From positions 421,267,819 through 421,331,818 of the forward strand of contig NC_066584.1 of the NCBI RefSeq assembly GCF_024323335.1: a stretch of 64,000 nt of DNA, given 5' to 3'. A program made the translations under genes and the position numbers. Source of the stretch: Lathyrus oleraceus. Its lineage: Eukaryota; Streptophyta; Magnoliopsida; Fabales; Fabaceae. Numbering within the stretch: the first letter of the stretch is position 1; every line of letters starts with the position of its first letter. The notes under the pieces are model-generated. The model did no database searches. It worked only from the letters and a program-made list of their open reading frames with translations, and was not told the origin of the DNA. Of the stretch, positions 23,901-35,207 are shown piece after piece.

Positions 23901-25123
23901 GTAAGGATGAGATTGGCTCCATCCTTTTTCCATTTTCTTTTTAAGTGTGGTATGTTTTAGGAGTATGGTTCATTATACCATGTCTCTAACATGCATTAAC
24001 ACTAAAATCTCTATTGCCCGACCTCAGATAGTTGTGAGTTCTAGATAAGTCCAATTACGATTGCTTAACATAGCGCTAAATTTTGACCCAAAAGCATATC
24101 ATTCTAGTAAGTGAGATTGTAAGTCTCCCCCTATTTCATGGTATTGTGTGGAAACTTTTCCTTTTTTCCTTCCTTTAGAAGATGTCTCGGTTCAAGGAGT
24201 ATATCATCTGATGCATGGGATTTTAAGAAGAAGACCATGAAATTGCTAGCTTGGATGTGGTTATATTTATTTGATGCCTTTCTCTTCATCTTGCTATGTG
24301 TGTATTGATATTGCTTGATTCTAAAGTCCAAGAGAAAATTGGGTTTCTATATGACATTCATGTCTATTGGATTGCATCCCATTAGTCAGATCTTTTCAAC
24401 TCTTAACTTTTAATTTTTTCCTAGGATTAGTCTTTTCATTTCCTCCCACTTCTTAAATTTTAAATCTCTCCCTCTTTTCAAAACCTTCTTTGCTTGTGAC
24501 TTTTGAAGTTAGACTCTTTATTGCAAACTAGAAACTTTGGCCTTATGCCATTGCATTTTCAAACTCTTTTTCTTAATCAAATTTGTAAATGAACTTAACC
24601 ATACTTACCTTAAATTTTCAAAAGACAAAAAAGAAATAACACTCAATCAAACTCTTTTAGGCCTTTTGTGCCTCTTTCAACCTTAAATTTTTGTTAAAAG
24701 AAATTCACTCACTTTGAAATTGATACCACAAATTACGAGGTTTTGATCCCTCATTTTTATGTTGGTACGTACGCACAAGTCCGAAGGTCTTGTCAAACAC
24801 AAAAATATAATTAATGAATTATTTTCTCATCCCCACACTCTATTTATTTCAAACATCTTTTCATACCAAAACACATGCACACATAAAAAAAGGCTCCCTA
24901 GAAGTACCTAGGACACTTTAGGTGCTAACACCTTCCCTATGTGTAACCAACCCCCTTACTTGTAGTCTATGGCATTTATTAGTTTTGATTTGAAAACTTA
25001 TTATCTTTGGGTTTTGTTCGTACTCTGCCCTTTTCCTTTGGAAACAATAAAAGCGTGGTGTCGACTGTGGTTTTATTGACGTTAAGTTTATCCATAGTTA
25101 ATGGTCATAAATTTACCGCTACA
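20939..25123 (+). repeat. Ogre-E 3' LTR
   Basis: Begins TGTAAGACCCCAATTTTG right after the PPT and ends TTTACCGCTACA, giving TG..CA termini and a length of 4185 bases. A TATA box at 22456-22464 lies 1517 bases from the start. An outer inverted repeat (CCACTTGAT / ATCAAGTGG) is at 23160-23168 and 23193-23201. Small open frames within are not shared between LTR copies. Confidence 0.92.
22456..22464 (+). promoter_or_regulatory. TATA box of Ogre-E LTR
   Basis: TATAAATAG follows CTTGGC and precedes a transcribed-leader-like segment. Its distance from the LTR start matches the other Ogre LTRs. Confidence 0.6.
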
Positions 25124-25141
25124 CCTTCGTCCATAATCCAT
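25124..25141 (-). pseudogene. Ogre-F ORF1 start, first six codons
   Basis: On the minus strand an ATG at 25141 reads MDYGRR and is then cut by the Ogre-E LTR. The following codons (beginning NTKKY in other copies) resume on the minus strand at 10128. One T at the break is unaccounted for. This shows that 7596-10128 and 25124-30669 were one element. Confidence 0.82.
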
Positions 25142-25990
25142 GATCTAATAATATTTGCAAATAAAACCTCAGTTCCTTGAAGCTATTTTTTGTATGGTGA
25201 ATGTTATGATGCGCAAGAATGCATGAATGCAACAATCACAAATAAAGGATCACACACAAGGCAAACAAACAAAGGTCAAGGAATGAATCAAGTTAGTACC
25301 AAGATCAATCATCCATTTTGGTGGATTATGGCTTTAACCTTATCAACACCCAAGTTCCATTGATATTGACAAGACATGATTGGATCAACCAAGAATCAAG
25401 GGCTTGTTGTGAGTCATGAGCATGGAGTCGGGTTAAGAACCATCCCAAAGGAGTGTATTAAGGATAAAACCTGTAGATCATGTTCTAAAAAGTTCCGAGA
25501 GTCTTAATTCGATCTATCAGATATTATAGGTTAGGATGACTGACTCATCAAACCATAATATTCTTCTGAGAAACTCGTCTAAGTGTAGTATCGCGTGACA
25601 ACTGTTATCAAGTCTACACCTGAACAGTCTCCGCACTACGTCCTAAATAGGCCAAGATGGGTTAAATGTTCTATGGTCCTCAGCTTCTCAGACACCAAAT
25701 CAGAGAAAGTAATGCCTAACCACAAATAACTTGTGTGACATCAATAGCTCCAAAAGGGTCTCCACTGAGTAGATGGGTCTCAAGCCAACTTGTTAAGGAC
25801 TACTCCACACATGTCGAACATGACTATACCATCCTCCTATCTTAATTGCTCTCAAGTTCAGGTTAGAATTATCTCACCACTCATAGATCACCAAGCACAA
25901 CAAGTAGATTATATCACAAAAAAAATATACAAACATGAAATACACAATTATATACACATAAAAAAGTAGGCTATACCCACTGGAGACTAC
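25142..25990 (-). mobile_element. Ogre-F 5' leader
   Basis: Collinear with the leaders at 1011-1860 (same strand) and 39971-40822 (opposite strand). Noncoding. It lies between the PBS at 25991-26008 and the ORF1 start. Confidence 0.85.
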
Positions 25991-26008
25991 TCCCCTGCAG
26001 AGTCGCCA
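25991..26008 (-). other. Primer-binding site of Ogre-F
   Basis: The minus strand reads TGGCGACTCTGCAGGGGA, nine bases inside the LTR end, one base different from the site at 51720. Ogre PBSs are described as complementary to a tRNA-Arg 3' end. Confidence 0.83.
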
Positions 26009-26017
26009 CTTAATTTC

Positions 26018-29000
26018 TGAAGCGGTAAATTCATGACCATTAAGCCATGGATAAACTTAACGTCAATTAAACCAGAGTCGCCACCGCGCTTTTATTGTTT
26101 CCAAAGGAAAAGGGAAAAGTACGAACAAAACCCAAAGTTAAGAAGTTTTCAAATCAAAACTAATAAAATGCCAGAGATTACAGGTAAGGGGGTTGGTTAC
26201 ACAGAGGGAAGGTGTTAGCATCCAAAGTGTCCTAGGTACTCCTAGGGAGCCCTTTTTTATGTGTGTATGTGTTTTAGGTATCAAAATGTTTGCAATAAAG
26301 AAAGTTTGGGGATGAGAAAAGAATTCATTAATTATAATTTTGTGTTTGACAAGACCTTCGGACTTGTGCCTAATTACCAACATAAAATGAGGGATCAAAA
26401 CCTCGTAGTTCGTGGTATCAATTTAAAAAAGAGTGAATTGCTTTAACAAAACTTTAAGTTTAGAAGAGGCACATAAGGCCCAAAATAGTTTGCATGAGTG
26501 TTAGTTCTTTTTGTCTTTTGAAATTTTAAGTCAATATGATTAGATTAATTTACAAGTTTGATTAAGAAAAAGAGTTTGAAAAGGGGGGAGACTTGAAAAG
26601 GTGTCTAAATTTAGAAATCACAAGCAAAGAAGATTTTTGAAATGGGGAGAGATTTGAAATTTAAAAAGTGGGAGGAGATGAAGAGACTAATCCTAAGAAA
26701 AAATTTAAAAGTTGAGAGTTGAAAATATTTGACCAATGGGATACAATCCAATAGACAAGAATGTCATATAGTAACCCACTTTTCCTTTGGACTTTAAAAT
26801 CAAGCAATATCAATATGCAATCAAGACGAAGAGCAAGGCATCATATGACATACTCCTTAAATGGCTCGGCAATATGCATTAGACACAGGTTCAAAGTAAC
26901 ATTTGCATCAAGACCATGTAGCAGATGAACTCAAAAGGGATCTCAATACTTGCATCAGATGAAAGTTCAATTCATAAGCACTTGGTTTCAGAAAAGTTGG
27001 CATTGGCCAAGTCCTTTTGCATATGGAATGTTTCCTAATTCTAAGTCCAAAGCTCAGATCAAATCCAATAGTCCACATCGACATTTTTTAGAGTTTTTGT
27101 TGTTTATTAGGTATCTTAAGGTCAAAAGACCACAAACACAAACAAAATACACAAACAAGTATATACAATAACAATATAACCACAATATATGGCTCAAGTG
27201 AGCAAAGTAAAAAAACATTAAAATAAACAAGTTAAATGAAATGAATAATGGCAAATGATAAAAGGCTTGACTTTAAAGTGCATAAAAGTAAATGACTTGA
27301 AATTAAAAGTTAGTCAAATGTTAGTGGATTAGATGTTAGTATTGCTTCTTCTTTTCAATTGTTTAAGTCATTCTTTGGAGAACACTGAACCCTCTACTCA
27401 CAAGCATAGATCCTTGAACCAGGACATCTTCCAAAGGAAGGAAAAAAGCCAAGTTTCCACATAATACCATGAAAGGGGGGAGACTTACAATCTCACTTAC
27501 TAGAATGCTATGCTTTTGGATCAAAATTTAGCACTATGTTAAGCAATCATAATTGGACTTATGTAGAAGTCACAACTATCTGAGGCTGGGCAATAGAAAT
27601 TTTAGTGTTAATGCATGTTAGAGATATGGTATAGTGACCACACTGCTAAAACACACCACACATAAAAAAGAAAATGGCAAAAGGGTGGACCTAATCTCAT
27701 CCATACTTGTATTGGTTTATGGACCAATTAGCCTTAGGATGTAGAGATATCATTGGTTAATGGAATAGATAGGATAGAAGGGGATTGAAGATTAAAAGGG
27801 AGGGGGAATGAAACAAACGCAAATTGGTCATGGGAGGAATTTTACCAAATTAAAATCATTCATTCATTTTGGAAGATGAAATGTAAATTTCATCAATCCC
27901 CTAAATCTAATCCTAAATCCAATGATTTTAATCCAACCAAAGTCAAATCAACCTTGACTAAGGCCCGAACACAATAGTCAAACTTCACAAGTCAATACAA
28001 ATAGCTCAACACAATTTATTCAAAATTAAACAATTAAAAATCAATTAAAAATGCATTAAATTAAATTATGTTTGACCAAAATCCTAAAACCTCTTCAAAA
28101 CACCAAATAAATTCCCAAGAGATTTATCCTAGGTCAATGAAGGTCAAAGGACCTTGGACAAAAAAATTCATAATTTTTGGAAATTCAAAAGTATTTTTAA
28201 ACAATTAAAAATATATACAAAAACAATTAAATCATGAAAAATATTAATATTGATCCAAAAAATAATTATAATTCAGAAAATGAAAGAGAAAAATATTTGA
28301 AAATTTATGGTGAAAGTCCCATATTTATGAGGGTCAATATTAAAATTAATATGAATTAATGAAAATAAAGCAATAAAAATGGAAATTCAAAAATTCAAAA
28401 ATACGTGGACCATCTGATCTCCCTCATTAATTGAGGTGGAAGATCAGATGGTCCCAAGCGCGTGTTCCATGTGGTCTTGAGTCAACAGCGCAACACACAT
28501 GGTAATTACAATGGACGCGTGAGATTAAAACAATTCAAATGGATCATGTAATTCAGAGACATGCCAACACATCGTCGGAGCCAGAGCTCCGGTCTTCTTC
28601 TCTAGTGGACCTCACCGGACTGGTCCACCTTCAACCATCACCAAAATGAAAAAGCAAGACATGGATTTAAAGAAAAAAATGCTCAGGAGCTCGAATTTGG
28701 CCTCAATTTTGTCTAACTCCAAGTATATAGGAAGATACATGGAGTTGAATTTTGAGGATCATGATCTTAGTTGCTTAGATTTAACCTCTAAGCAACTCAA
28801 TCTTGTTGCCTACATTGATAGGACTTCAGACAACCAAAAATCAACAAGAATAATGGAGAAATAAGAGAGAATCGAAGACTGGAAAAATCTGGAAAATCAC
28901 CTTCAATGTAGCTTCAGATTAGCACGATCTTGCTCTCAATTATGCTTGGCCTTGCTTCAAATGCTTGATGGAGTGGAAATGGATCAAGGAATGTGATGGA

Positions 29001-30669
29001 CTCTTGGAGTTTCAATCTCAAAAATAGTGGGAGATTCAAACTCGATTTTCAAAGAAAATCTTCAAGCTTATGCTTTAATGGTGAGGGTTTAGGTTGCTCA
29101 ATCAAAGTTGGCGCATGAGTCCTTAATTCTGAGCATGAAGGGTCTCATTTATAGGCAATGCATTTGGTTTCGCACGCTTCATTCAAAAATTCCAAAAATA
29201 TCAATTCACCCTTGCATGGATGCATGGGCGCAAGATAGGACCATGAGATGATGCATTTAGGTCAAAAATTAAGTGTAAGCAATGCTGAAATCATGTTGTC
29301 AAGCCAAGCATTCGTCTATGAAAAGTGGAACTTCAAATCTTCCAAATGGTCCTTCAAATTTAAGTCATACGCAAGTCATTCATACTTTGTCCAAATGGGA
29401 TGGTTTTGGACATTTTGGAAAGGTTAGATCAAGAGGAACAACGTTTATGTTGAACACTTTTTCATTTGTAGCTTGGATCATGATGAATTTTAAGGTGGAA
29501 GTTTGGAAAATCAAACATATCAAAAATAATTCTAAGTACCAAGCCATATGTTCACTTCTTCCACCTTGAATAGCTTTTTCTATGGACCTCACATGAGAAA
29601 AGTTCCTTCATAAAAGTTGTATCTCTTTCAAACCCGTTCAATTTGGTCACAAATTATACCTCATTTGGATTTAGCATGAAGACGTTATGCATTTTCGAAG
29701 TTGAGGAAAATCACTTGTTCAAAGGTATTGGCCCAAAATGACCTATAATGTTTCCCCTTGGAACATGCATTTGCAAGTTGAATTTGCATTTCATCCAAAC
29801 AGAAGAGTTAAAGTAGACATCTTTAATTTGATCATGAAACTTGAATGGATTTCATCTAATAAAAATTGAGCAAGTTATTGTCTTGGGAATTTGACCTTCA
29901 AATTAGGGTTTAGACAAAATGACCTATAATCTTTCACCATAAAAAATGACCTTCCAAGCAAAAATAAATCTTGACCTCAACATTAAAGTTGTTTGGAATG
30001 TCATTTAGAGTAACTTTTCTCTTGGAATCATTTTTATATGACAAACATTGTAAGAGATAGGGTCTAGGGAACCCCAGTTTTGACTAGTTGAATTCCTCTG
30101 ATCAACCACCATGAACCAACGTGCTAGCTTGATATTATCTTGACTTTTGGGACTCATGGAGGATCATATATGAATAATATGATGTAATGGGAAGTATCCC
30201 TTGAAATATTTGATCAATTGGTGAAGAAACTTGTTCAAGAAGTCACACAAGATACCCAAATGAATTAGGGTTTCCAAGGCAAACCAACTTCAAACTCTTG
30301 ATGATTTCTTGATAAAAATAACATGTTAAGATCATGGGGATCCATATATGATACTTATAGCCATATTAAACCGTTTCTTGATTGAGATCCTTGCATTGAC
30401 GGTCTTAAACCCTATATATGAGCTTGATAGAACATATGTGAGCATGCACACTACCTACAAAAGAGTTAATTTATACAAAGATATATTTTTGGTATTTTGG
30501 TTAGTAAATGAATAAAAACGAAGTATTATACAATCAAATGTGCTTGGTGATCTCTCCTAATGCAAACCCAATGAATGAGGGGTAAGGAGAATGCCAAGGT
30601 GTGACCCTAATGCCAATGCATATGATGAAATAGCATGAGGGATCTTAGGGCCAAATTTGGCGTCTTACA
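26018..30669 (-). repeat. Ogre-F 5' LTR
   Basis: On the minus strand it starts TGTAAGACGCC at 30669 and ends ACCGCTTCA at 26018, 4652 bases long. The TATA-like box is at 29146-29153, 1516 bases from the start. It contains a perfect 14-base inverted repeat at 28407-28420 and 28441-28454. It is followed by PBS and leader in the same orientation, so it is a 5' LTR. Confidence 0.9.
29146..29153 (-). promoter_or_regulatory. TATA box of Ogre-F LTR
   Basis: Minus-strand TATAAATG after GCC, at the conserved distance of about 1.5 kb from the LTR start. Confidence 0.55.
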
Positions 30670-31418
30670 CATACAATCACCTCTCAGAACCCTCACTCAT
30701 TCAATCTCTTTGTAAATCTCAAGTACATTCCACACACTCACAAGCAAAGTCAACAAACACAAAAAAATAACATGAACCTACAGGGTAAACATCGAAGAAG
30801 AAGGAATCTGAAAAGCTAGGCAAGAAATTCAGAGCAATACCTGTTCAACTTCGTCATCTTCACCCGTGCCACATCCTACTAGGTTGGTTACACTTTCTTC
30901 CTTCTGCTTGTTTTTAAACACATACCATGATGTGGAGCAGGATGAGGGGAATCAAAGCCCCAAGGTTGTGTGGCTTAATTCCCCTCCTTAATGATTTATG
31001 TTTTAGCTGGAAATTTTAGGGTTCTTGGAGATTCAGAGTTTTGGCTAGGATTTGGGAGAAGCTAGGGTTAAATTGAGAGAGAGGATCAGAAGGCAAGTGG
31101 ATTGGTGTGAGGTTTGTAATGTTTGGCTCTCCGCCACCGATGAAGGCAATTTCTGGCGCAGGGGAGCTCTTTGTTCTCTGGCCAGCTCAGGCGAGTGAAT
31201 AACGAACAAGAGTGAGCGTGAAATGGGATGCTTCAGACCCTTCCCCTCTCATTTGCTTCAGTTGGGCTTAAGTTTCAAGCCCAAACGATTTTTACTGGTT
31301 GCACCCTACAACAACAATGCACCCCTTCCTTTCGCTTGCACTATTTTTTTTGCTTGTCTAGGCTTTGGATGCACATGGGCATGCACCCAAGTGCTAATTG
31401 CACCCTATTTTAGGCTAT

Positions 31419-31445
31419 GCCCCCCCCCCCCCCCCCCCCCCCCCC
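31419..31445 (+). repeat. Poly-C run
   Basis: An uninterrupted run of about 27 C in an AT-rich context. The exact length may be an assembly or sequencing estimate. Confidence 0.85.
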
Positions 31446-32879
31446 ACATTTTATTTTTTCTTTATTCTTAATTTTTGTTATTTTTTGCTTTTTTTAAAAT
31501 ATTATTATTAGTTATTTTTTTTACACATTTTAATTCCTTCAAACGCATTTTAATGCTTGAATGCATTTTAGGTCTTAATTTTCTTTTATACCATACTTTT
31601 GAAAGGTAACTAATAAAATACCATTAGTTAGAGAATTAATCATAGATCTTTTTGGACAATTTTCAATTAATCCTTAGAATTCATTTTAATGGTATAAAAT
31701 AACATGTTCACTAGATTTTAATCACATTCTTGATTCAAAATCGATAATCAAAATGATCTCCTTTAGTATATAATTAGGAATTTAATTAGGATAAATTTTA
31801 GGATTATCTTTCTAATTATAAGACACTAGAAATCAATGTCTTTGCATCCATTCTTGATTGCACTTTTGCATGCATGAATCATTGGTTGTCAATGTGTTTC
31901 ATTTGCTTCTTGCCACTTGAAGGATTTTTATGCATGATTAATGATTGTATGCTTATAGGGATTTAATCCTTGTATGGTTTACGATCCCTCCCCATATTAT
32001 GGGTACAATTTTCCCAATCCCCGTGAACATGTAATATTGTAGAATTTACTTTTCTTTATTGTTTTCCTTTGGATGTTAATAAATAGATAAAACCAACATG
32101 ATAAAAAGAACTCTTTTCAAATAATGAAAATACACTTGATCCAACTCCAAGTGCTTTGGCAAATCAAATTCAATCCAAAGCAACACGAGTTCTTGATCTG
32201 ACATCATGTATCTCTTCCATTTCACTCTCACATTTCTCACACCTCCATTCCATTCTCCCACCTTTCACATTTTAAACACTGCAAACACTTGATCCTACAT
32301 CAAGTCATTTTCAAAACATTTTTTTCAATAATCTGGAAGAAAAATATGGGGTGTACGTACTTGTCCATAACATTTCTCAAGTACTTGGGTTGTCGCCTGT
32401 ACCTAGCTTGTGGCTCGATATTTGTCTTCTATTCAAAACACTTAAAAATAAAATGAGTTTAATTCGGTCCTCTTAGGGAGGAGAAGAGTGGTTAGGATGA
32501 AATTGTCCTCTCATCTTCCGAGTATTCTGATTGTTGATTGTACTTCGCCCATGGTTAGATGCTTATCTCCCTCTAAGTACCAACGATTAAACTCGCCTCA
32601 CCAAATTTCACACACAAAACTTTTGGGATGAAAAAGAGAAGTTAGGATACCATTGTCCTTTCAGCTCCCGAGCACTTGGATTTTCGGTCGTGCCTAGCTT
32701 GTAATATGACTCTTGTCTCCCCCTTAAAATCAATCATAACCAATCAAATACAATTCTTTTGCCTTAGGGTAACATGAAAACCTTTCACCTTCTACACTTC
32801 AACATTGCATCATTTCCTCATCAACTATACTCTTTTCTTTGGGCCAAACAGTATACTCTTTGGAGTTTCATACCTTCTT

Positions 32880-33790
32880 ATGGGTAAACACCTCATGGTC
32901 AAATACCCATTTCTTAATCAAGAGCTTTTCTTTCTTGTTTTCCTTGTCAGAGCTCGTCGTTAGGAAAACCCATCTTCATGCATGTTTTTTCTTGTCTGAC
33001 CATGTGCTTAGACAAACCATTTTCATTCTTGTTTTCCTTGTCATACCTCGTGCTTAGGTAAACCTCATTCTCATACATTGTTTACCTTGTCAAACCTTGA
33101 GCTTATGTAAACATTCTCTTCATGAATGTTTGTCTTGTCAGACCTTGTGCTTAGACAAACTCTTTTCTTTATTGGTTGCCTTGTCAGACCCCATGCTTAG
33201 GCCAATCTCTCTCTCATACATTATTTACCTCATCAGACCTTGTTCTTAGGTAAACAATCCCCTCATGCATGTTTGTCTTGTCAGACCTTGTGCTTAGGAA
33301 AATCATTTTCTAAAATTGTTTCCCTTTGGAGCCTCATGCTCTGGCGACTCACATACATTTCCCTATGGAGTTACAGACTCTAGAAAATTTTCATGCGCTG
33401 CCCTGTAGAGTTACAGACTCTGGTAAATCTTCATACATTGCCCTGTGGAGTTAGAAACTCTGGAAAAAACCTATAATCCTTGCATTAGTCATACCATCTG
33501 TTGGATAACGCCACTCTCTTTGATTCAAATACCCTTTCTCTCATTCATGTTCTCCTTGTTAGTCCTCTCGTGCTTAGGAGAACCTTTTTTCTCTTGCATG
33601 TTCACCTTATCAGTCCTCTCATGCTTAGGAAAACCCTTTCTCTCTTTCATGTTTGCCTTATCAGTCCTCTCGTGCTTAGGGAAACACACTCCTTTTTTAT
33701 CTTTAGGCTAAACACCATCTATTGGTTAATGCCACATTCTTTTACTTTCTTTGGCTAATTAACATTTATTGGTTAATACCATACTCTTTC
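32880..33790 (+). repeat. Array of small imperfect hairpin repeats
   Basis: About ten units of 50-70 bases share the loop-like phrase TTGTCAGACCTTGTGCTT or close variants, flanked by arms that are reverse complements. Perfect arms include GTTTTCCT/AGGAAAAC (32937-32944 with 32962-32969), GTTTGTCT/AGACAAAC (33128-33135 with 33153-33160), TTTACCT/AGGTAAA (33224-33230 with 33248-33254) and GTTCTCCT/AGGAGAAC (33549-33556 with 33576-33583). Other units have one or two mismatches. A second repeat class with GAGT..ACTC occupies 33329-33460. The array is noncoding. Confidence 0.8.
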
Positions 33791-34214
33791 TATTCAAGCA
33801 ATTGACTTCGCCTTTTGAAACCTAATCAACTCTTTCTTTCTTTATTTCCTATTCTTAGTTCCATGAACTACAAAGCTCTAATTTCCTTATTTCACTATGA
33901 GGATCTGTAGGAACGAGGGCCCCAATCCTCAACGAGCACCTTAGTTATTAAACCTATTTTCCTCTTTCGCAAGTAATCTTATGATAATAACATCCATCCG
34001 AGCAAAGATCAAGCAAAATGGTTACCCTTGAGTACAATGGATATGAGGGGTGCTAATACCTTCCCCTTGCATAACCGACTTCCTTACCCATTTTCTCTTC
34101 CCCTGGATTTTATCGACATTTTCACTTTCCTTCGGGAATAAATAAAGTTCGATGCTGATTATGTTGTATCTTTCAGCGTGCGATGCACTAAGGTATTTTT
34201 CACGGCGCGATAAT

Positions 34215-35207
34215 AGAGTCGCCACTGATCTTTATTTGATCCAAAGGAACAGGAAAATATCAAATAAACCCCTTTAAAGCTAAGGTAAATGGTTGTTTCA
34301 GCCATATTAGGTCTGGGAGTCAGTTATGCGAGGGGAATGTATTAGCACCCCTCACATACGTTGTACTCAACGGGACGCATTTAGTTAGTTATACGAATGA
34401 ACGTTAGCCTGAACTGCTTCCTATCTTCTACTTGTTATGTGAGAAGCAGAAAAAAGGGACTAAACCTAAGTTTTTTATTATCGTGCTTACCAAGATTTCA
34501 GAATCCCATGCCTCCGTATTCTCATGGTGCAAGGAGAAAATCAGAGCTCTGTAGTTCATTGTAAAAACCACTTGTGGTTGAGTGCTTTTAAAGAATGACT
34601 AATTAGATTGCATTTGAGCGGTTAAACCTTTACTTACTGGTTGCTCTTGGAGGCTGAAGTATTTGCTTGTTTCGCGTCGAAATGGATAAAGCATACTCAT
34701 TTCTGAAAAATGTTTTCAAGGTCATACGCAGGCAAAAAGAAGTTTGATTGGTTGAGTTGATTTTATATGGAATTTTATCAAACATTTGAGCATAGGTGTG
34801 CTCATAGCGCTTGTTTACCCAAGATATTCAAAAGGATGTGCTTCCAATTGTCACTTCTTATCCAAGTTTATGAAAATTAATCTTTTTAGACCTTTAGAAA
34901 ACATTTGAGCATAGGTGTGCTCATAGCACTTGTTTTCCCAGGGTATTCAAAAGGATATGCTTCCAATTGTCACTTGTTTTCCTTGTTTAATTAGAGTGTC
35001 TTAAGGCAAAAAACCAAGGTATTCAAAAGGTGTGCACCAAATGTCACTTTGTCTTTCGATTTTATTTAGAAAATAATTTTGCATGTAGAACGACTTGACG
35101 TTGGATCAAGCGTTTCAAGTTGATTTACAAAAAGGTTTGAATTAATTAGGAGACAGTTTAATGTTGGATCAAGCGTATAATTTGACTTTGGTTTAGAAAG
35201 TGGTTCG
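34215..35207 (-). repeat. Diverged LTR-like segment, minus orientation
   Basis: Reverse-strand wording repeats that of the plus segment to its left: GAACTACAGAGCTCTGATTTT on the minus strand near 34560, and TTTGGATCAAATAAAG then GTGGCGACTC near 34215. A duplicated block of about 115 bases starts at 34783 and about 34902, each with the perfect hairpin TGAGCA/TGCTCA. The right edge is cut by the Ogre-B LTR at 35208. Noncoding. Confidence 0.5.

Larger units (their letters stand above)
10129..25123 (+). mobile_element. Ogre-E: 5'-truncated Ty3/gypsy Ogre retrotransposon
   Basis: The most complete body in the window. In order it has ORF1, gag, protease, intron, RT-RNase H, second RNase H, integrase, 3' UTR, PPT and 3' LTR. 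The 5' LTR, PBS, leader and first ORF1 codons are absent. The right end is a clean LTR terminus (..CTACA at 25123) followed by CCTTCGTCC, which is ORF1 sequence of Ogre-F on the minus strand. On the left, Ogre-F ORF1 resumes at 10128. Insertion therefore occurred in the start of Ogre-F ORF1, and a later deletion removed the left end of Ogre-E together with the left target-site copy. Confidence 0.85.
30670..34200 (+). repeat. Diverged LTR-like segment, plus orientation (Tat/Ogre-related)
   Basis: No coding frame is supported. The right part has the wording of a Tat/Ogre LTR end in plus orientation: CATGAACTACAAAGCTC near 33862, GGGTGCTAATACCTTCC near 34049, and GGGAATAAATAAAG near 34135, comparable with CGAACTACGAGG, GTGCTAACACCTTCC and AAACAATAAAAG in the Ogre LTRs. 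The middle (32880-33790) is an array of hairpin repeats. The left part, 30670-32300, is AT-rich with a C run of about 27 bases near 31419-31445. No clean LTR start is visible, because the left edge is the Ogre-F insertion. Confidence 0.5.

Noticed and set aside
31223..31471. 82-codon frame ending in a run of prolines
   Set aside because: The prolines come from the poly-C run; no other support.
32880..33700. CRISPR-like array
   Set aside because: Units are regularly repeated but imperfect, spacers are not unique fixed-length segments, and the DNA is plant nuclear.
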